Of a DNA stretch of 14,495 nt, positions 12,470 through 14,495 are shown in pieces. The notes beneath the pieces were generated by a model, which did no database searches, was not told the origin of the DNA, and saw only the letters and a list, made by a program, of their open reading frames with translations. The stretch comes from Ktedonobacterales bacterium (GTDB lineage Bacteria > Chloroflexota > Ktedonobacteria > Ktedonobacterales > JADMIN01). Numbering within the stretch: the first letter of the stretch is position 1; every line of letters begins with the position of its first letter. Both the position numbers and the translations under genes were made by a program. The stretch covers positions 1-14,495 of the forward strand of contig JANWHL010000015.1 in the NCBI GenBank assembly GCA_025450405.1. The letters run 5' to 3'.

Positions 12470-13756
12470 CTATTTCGCGGCGGCGATCAGGTCAGGGATC
12501 AGGTGCGAGCAGAGCGGCGCGCCCCAGCCGGTTACCGCGTCCCAGCCTGCCGACGCCGCATATCCCCGCACATGCACGGGTGGTTTATCCACCGTGTTGT
12601 CACCGGCCGTCACATCGCGGAAGTCCTGAGCATAATGCCCCGACGTGGCCACCTGGTAGAGCGCGGGATTGATATAGCCCAGCGGATGCCCCGCCATTTG
12701 ATTGGCCACGGCCACCAGTGCCGCCCACAGCGGCGTGCTGGCGCTGGTGCCGCCCACCTGATGCCAGCCGCCAAAGAGATAGAGCGCCATGGCCGTGCTG
12801 GTATTCGCGTCGGCGGCCACGTCGGGCACGCCGCGATGCCCACCCAGGATCGTCTGCGCGGCGGCCGGCAGTCCACTCTGGAATGTCGGCTCCGCGATGA
12901 AGGCGCTCACGCCGCCGCTGCTACCCGACCAGGCGGTCTCAATGTAGCCGCCAGCGCTGGCGTGGATCGTCGTGCCGCCAACCGCTGTCACCCAGGGCAC
13001 GTCCGCCGGGAAATCGATCGTCGGCGTGTTGGCGAGCGTGTTCATCCCCACGTCGGCGTAGTCGGTGGCGCCGTTGTCCCCCGTGCCCGAGAGCACTGTG
13101 ATTCCGTCTCGCGTGGTGATCGTGTGATAGAAGTCGCCATAGCTCTTGACCAAGCTCTGGCCCGCCGCGTCGGCGAGCGTCGCCTCCGACGCCGCCCAGC
13201 TTTGCGAGAAGATCGTCCCGAGGTGGTGGTCCACCGCGTATTGCTCCAGCCGTTGGAACTCCGGCAGGCCCATCGTGCCCTCGGTCTCGTCCACCGGGCT
13301 CGTCAGGACCACCAGTCCGGCGTCCGGCGCCATGGCGTGCATGATTTCGATGTCCAGCTCGGTCTCGACCGCCCAGCCGAATTGTTCCCTGTTTTGCGCG
13401 TCGAACGGCACCGAGCCAATGGGCGCCCGCACGGTTACTGTCACCTTAGGCAGACCGAACTGGCGGTCGAAGGCGTCCAGATCGCGCTGGAGTGTGGGGC
13501 TGCCAAAGGAGACAATGTCCACGATCGTCTGCCCGCGCCCGCGGTCCCCCCGGTCGCTAAGCGCCTGCATATCATAGGCGACACGGAGCGCGTGCGGGGT
13601 CAGGCAGTGCGGCGCCTTGTCGAGCGGGGCCGGACAGACATCCGACGACCCCAGCGCCCCCTCGGCGGGAGCCGTGGTGGTTGACGGCGCGCACGCCGCG
13701 AGCGTGACGGTGAGGACGACGACGAGACCAAGGACGAGGCGGAAGGACGCGCGCAC
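12470..13756 (-). CDS. Sedolisin (S53) peptidase, lipoprotein, no pro-domain
   Basis: A 428-residue serine-carboxyl peptidase of family S53. These cleave proteins, usually at acidic pH. The catalytic set is complete: E131 and D135 (ETELDIE), oxyanion D227 (SGTGDNG) and S338 (GGTSASTP). The calcium site near the C-terminus (DFRDVTAGDN, 378-387) and GWDAVTGWGAP (404-414) match the family. The N-terminus is a lipoprotein signal: hydrophobic residues 7-19 and lipobox L19-A20-A21-C22. After a short Ser/Thr/Pro linker the catalytic domain begins at once; the roughly 170-residue pro-domain of most S53 enzymes is missing. GTG 13756 is chosen because AGGAGG lies 7 bases upstream and a promoter lies beyond; longer in-frame starts to 13903 would include that promoter. 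It is probably anchored to the outer face of the membrane. Confidence 0.92.
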   Translation of the reverse strand: MRASFRLVLGLVVVLTVTLAACAPSTTTAPAEGALGSSDVCPAPLDKAPHCLTPHALRVAYDMQALSDRGDRGRGQTIVDIVSFGSPTLQRDLDAFDRQFGLPKVTVTVRAPIGSVPFDAQNREQFGWAVETELDIEIMHAMAPDAGLVVLTSPVDETEGTMGLPEFQRLEQYAVDHHLGTIFSQSWAASEATLADAAGQSLVKSYGDFYHTITTRDGITVLSGTGDNGATDYADVGMNTLANTPTIDFPADVPWVTAVGGTTIHASAGGYIETAWSGSSGGVSAFIAEPTFQSGLPAAAQTILGGHRGVPDVAADANTSTAMALYLFGGWHQVGGTSASTPLWAALVAVANQMAGHPLGYINPALYQVATSGHYAQDFRDVTAGDNTVDKPPVHVRGYAASAGWDAVTGWGAPLCSHLIPDLIAAAK

Positions 13757-13763
13757 CAGACAA

Positions 13764-13769
13764 CCTCCT
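13764..13769 (-). promoter_or_regulatory. Ribosome binding site that sets the peptidase start
   Basis: AGGAGG on the minus strand, seven bases before the GTG at 13756. It puts the lipoprotein signal at the very N-terminus. Confidence 0.8.
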
Positions 13770-13847
13770 ACACTGGACTGACTTCCGAGGATGATCTTCA
13801 GGATGATCCGCGCCGCCAGGACCGCGCGGCCCCAGGACACTGCTCGC

Positions 13848-13876
13848 AGGATACGCGGCATGGCCGCGAGTGTCAA
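13848..13876 (-). promoter_or_regulatory. Promoter of the S53 peptidase gene
   Basis: On the minus strand, TTGACA (13871-13876) and TATCCT (13848-13853) are separated by 17 bases. The -35 is perfect, the -10 matches at 4 of 6. Transcription would start near 13841, leaving a leader of about 85 bases before the GTG. Confidence 0.6.
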
Positions 13877-13896
13877 ACTCGCCGGGCATGACACTC
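13868..13896. promoter_or_regulatory. Inverted repeat between divergent promoters
   Basis: GAGTGTCA (13868-13875) and TGACACTC (13889-13896) are perfect 8-base arms 13 bases apart. The left arm covers most of the peptidase -35, and the right arm abuts the MarR-gene -35. A regulator bound here could affect both promoters. Confidence 0.5.
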
Positions 13897-13925
13897 TTGA
13901 CATCGTGTTAGTTTAGTGCTAAACT
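13897..13925 (+). promoter_or_regulatory. Promoter of the MarR gene
   Basis: TTGACA (13897-13902) and TAAACT (13920-13925) are separated by 17 bases. The -35 is perfect and the -10 matches at 4 of 6. The spacer and -10 are covered by the palindrome at 13909-13926. Confidence 0.6.
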
Positions 13926-13926
13926 A
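13909..13926. promoter_or_regulatory. Candidate MarR operator 1
   Basis: TAGTTTAGTGCTAAACTA is a perfect palindrome with 8-base arms and a two-base centre. It overlaps the spacer and -10 of the MarR promoter, as expected for autorepression. The core is repeated before the YceI-like gene. Confidence 0.75.
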
Positions 13927-13962
13927 TAACCGTGAAGAGGATCCCGATGAGGAGGCGCGACG

Positions 13963-14376
13963 ATGAACCGGCTGCCCGTGATGACCTGGCTCCGGCTCGT
14001 CCGCGTCTTCCAGAAAGGCGAGCACGCGGCCGTGGATCACCTGCGCCACCGCGACCTGAGTCTGGCCCAGTTCGACGTCCTGGCCCAGGTCGGCGCCGCC
14101 GAAGGGATCACGCAGCAAGAGCTGGCCGACCACCTGCTGGTGACCAAAGGCAATGTCTGCCAGCTGCTGGACCGCATGGAGCGGGCGGGACTCGTCGCCC
14201 GGCGCCAGGAGGGCCGGGCCAACCGGCTCTATCTCACTGGCACCGGCAAGAGCCTGCGCGCTGATGTGCTGCCCGCGCAGGAGGACGTCATCGCCCGCGT
14301 ATTTTCCCCGCTGTCGCGGGAGGAGCAGATCCAGCTCCTCGCGCTCCTGAGCAAGTTGGACCGCGCGATGGCCTGA
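13963..14376 (+). CDS. MarR-family transcriptional regulator
   Basis: A 137-residue winged-helix regulator of the MarR family, which binds palindromic operators as a dimer and often responds to small phenolic ligands or oxidants. Seen: an N-terminal helix (WLRLVRVFQKGEHAAVDHLR), then LSLAQFDVLAQVGAAEGITQQELADHLLVTKGNVCQLLDRMERAGLV with the recognition helix near residues 60-75, and the wing RRQEGRANRLYLTGTGK. The C-terminal helices complete the dimer domain. C67 within NVCQLL is its only cysteine, so a thiol switch is possible but not shown. The ATG follows GAGGAGG by 7 bases. The palindrome over its promoter suggests autoregulation. A YceI-like gene follows after 48 bases, so the two are likely co-regulated. 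Confidence 0.92.
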   Translation: MNRLPVMTWLRLVRVFQKGEHAAVDHLRHRDLSLAQFDVLAQVGAAEGITQQELADHLLVTKGNVCQLLDRMERAGLVARRQEGRANRLYLTGTGKSLRADVLPAQEDVIARVFSPLSREEQIQLLALLSKLDRAMA

Positions 14377-14399
14377 CGCGCTTTTTCTTCGGCCCACAG

Positions 14400-14413
14400 G
14401 TTTAGTCCTAAAC
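14400..14413. promoter_or_regulatory. Candidate MarR operator 2
   Basis: GTTTAG-TC-CTAAAC shares its 6-base arms with the operator at 13909-13926. It sits between the MarR stop and the ribosome site of the YceI-like gene, ending directly at GGAGGA. Confidence 0.7.
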
Positions 14414-14424
14414 GGAGGAACGAC

Positions 14425-14495
14425 ATGACCGCGGCGACTCAGACAACGACCACCACCACCACCTGGGACCTCGACCCGTCCCATTCCCTGGTTGA
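14425..14495 (+). CDS. YceI-like protein, N-terminal fragment (3' partial)
   Basis: Only 23 complete codons are present before the window ends. The ATG lies after GGAGGA (14414-14419) at good spacing. The sequence starts with a Thr-rich stretch (MTAATQTTTTTTT) and then WDLDPSHSLVE, which matches the first strand of YceI-family proteins (typically W.iDp.HS.veF). YceI proteins are lipocalin-like barrels that bind isoprenoid lipids or amphiphiles; many are secreted, but no signal peptide is visible here, so this member may be cytoplasmic. The upstream MarR gene and the operator copy suggest MarR control. Family assignment rests on eleven residues and is moderate. Confidence 0.7.
   Translation, partial: MTAATQTTTTTTTWDLDPSHSLV

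Noticed and set aside
12260..13684. Long plus-strand ORF of 474 codons
   Set aside because: It is antisense to the S53 peptidase, whose catalytic residues are complete. The translation is His/Arg-rich and has no recognisable domain.
13757..13903. Longer start for the S53 peptidase
   Set aside because: It would place 49 residues before the lipoprotein signal and would translate through the promoter and ribosome site.
14377..14400. Intrinsic terminator after the MarR gene
   Set aside because: A T5 run is present but there is no stem-loop before it.

Overview
The window is GC-rich (roughly two thirds G+C by eye) bacterial chromosomal DNA. Several proteins look like Chloroflexota lineages (Thermomicrobia/Ktedonobacteria-like): a multi-TM protein with the 'RLYDIDVII' linker, a DUF6249-type membrane protein beside an ECF sigma gene, and a small acidic antitoxin-like protein. 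This lineage guess comes from remembered family resemblance and is not proven. No rRNA, tRNA, CRISPR array, transposase or phage gene was seen.

Layout. 1-1050: the end of an unrecognised charged protein, then a small antitoxin-like gene on the minus strand and a promoter-like gap. 1051-3263: a one-domain metal-type cupin, then a two-gene CoA-transferase operon (subunits A and B, ATGA overlap). 3264-3842: a non-coding gap between convergent genes, filled with small hairpin repeats. 3843-5923 (minus): a 10-TM sensor-like protein without a kinase domain, and an NAD(P)H-dependent FMN/quinone reductase. 6227-7402 (plus): a GT4-like glycosyltransferase. 7436-8759 (minus): a receiver-only response regulator and a DUF6249-like membrane protein. 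8959-12103 (plus): two consecutive ECF sigma/zinc anti-sigma pairs. The first has a near-consensus promoter and a repeat-bearing leader. The second pairs a SigK-like sigma with an RskA-like anti-sigma that lacks a visible TM helix. 12104-12469: a second convergent gap with the same hairpin repeats. 12470-13756 (minus): a sedolisin (S53) peptidase made as a lipoprotein, with no pro-domain. 13963-14376: a MarR regulator. 14425 to the edge: the start of a YceI-like gene.

How the parts fit. The window is rich in signal transduction: two sigma/anti-sigma switches, a receiver, a truncated sensor and a MarR regulator. The clearest regulatory circuit is at the right end. An 18-bp palindrome overlaps the spacer and -10 of the MarR promoter, and a second copy of its core lies just before the YceI-like gene, which suggests MarR controls both itself and YceI. 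The most unusual non-coding feature is a hairpin repeat family confined to the two convergent gaps, with paired changes that preserve the stem. No complete multi-gene novel system is evident. The best candidates for something undescribed are this repeat family, the leader of the first sigma gene, and the pro-domain-less lipoprotein sedolisin.
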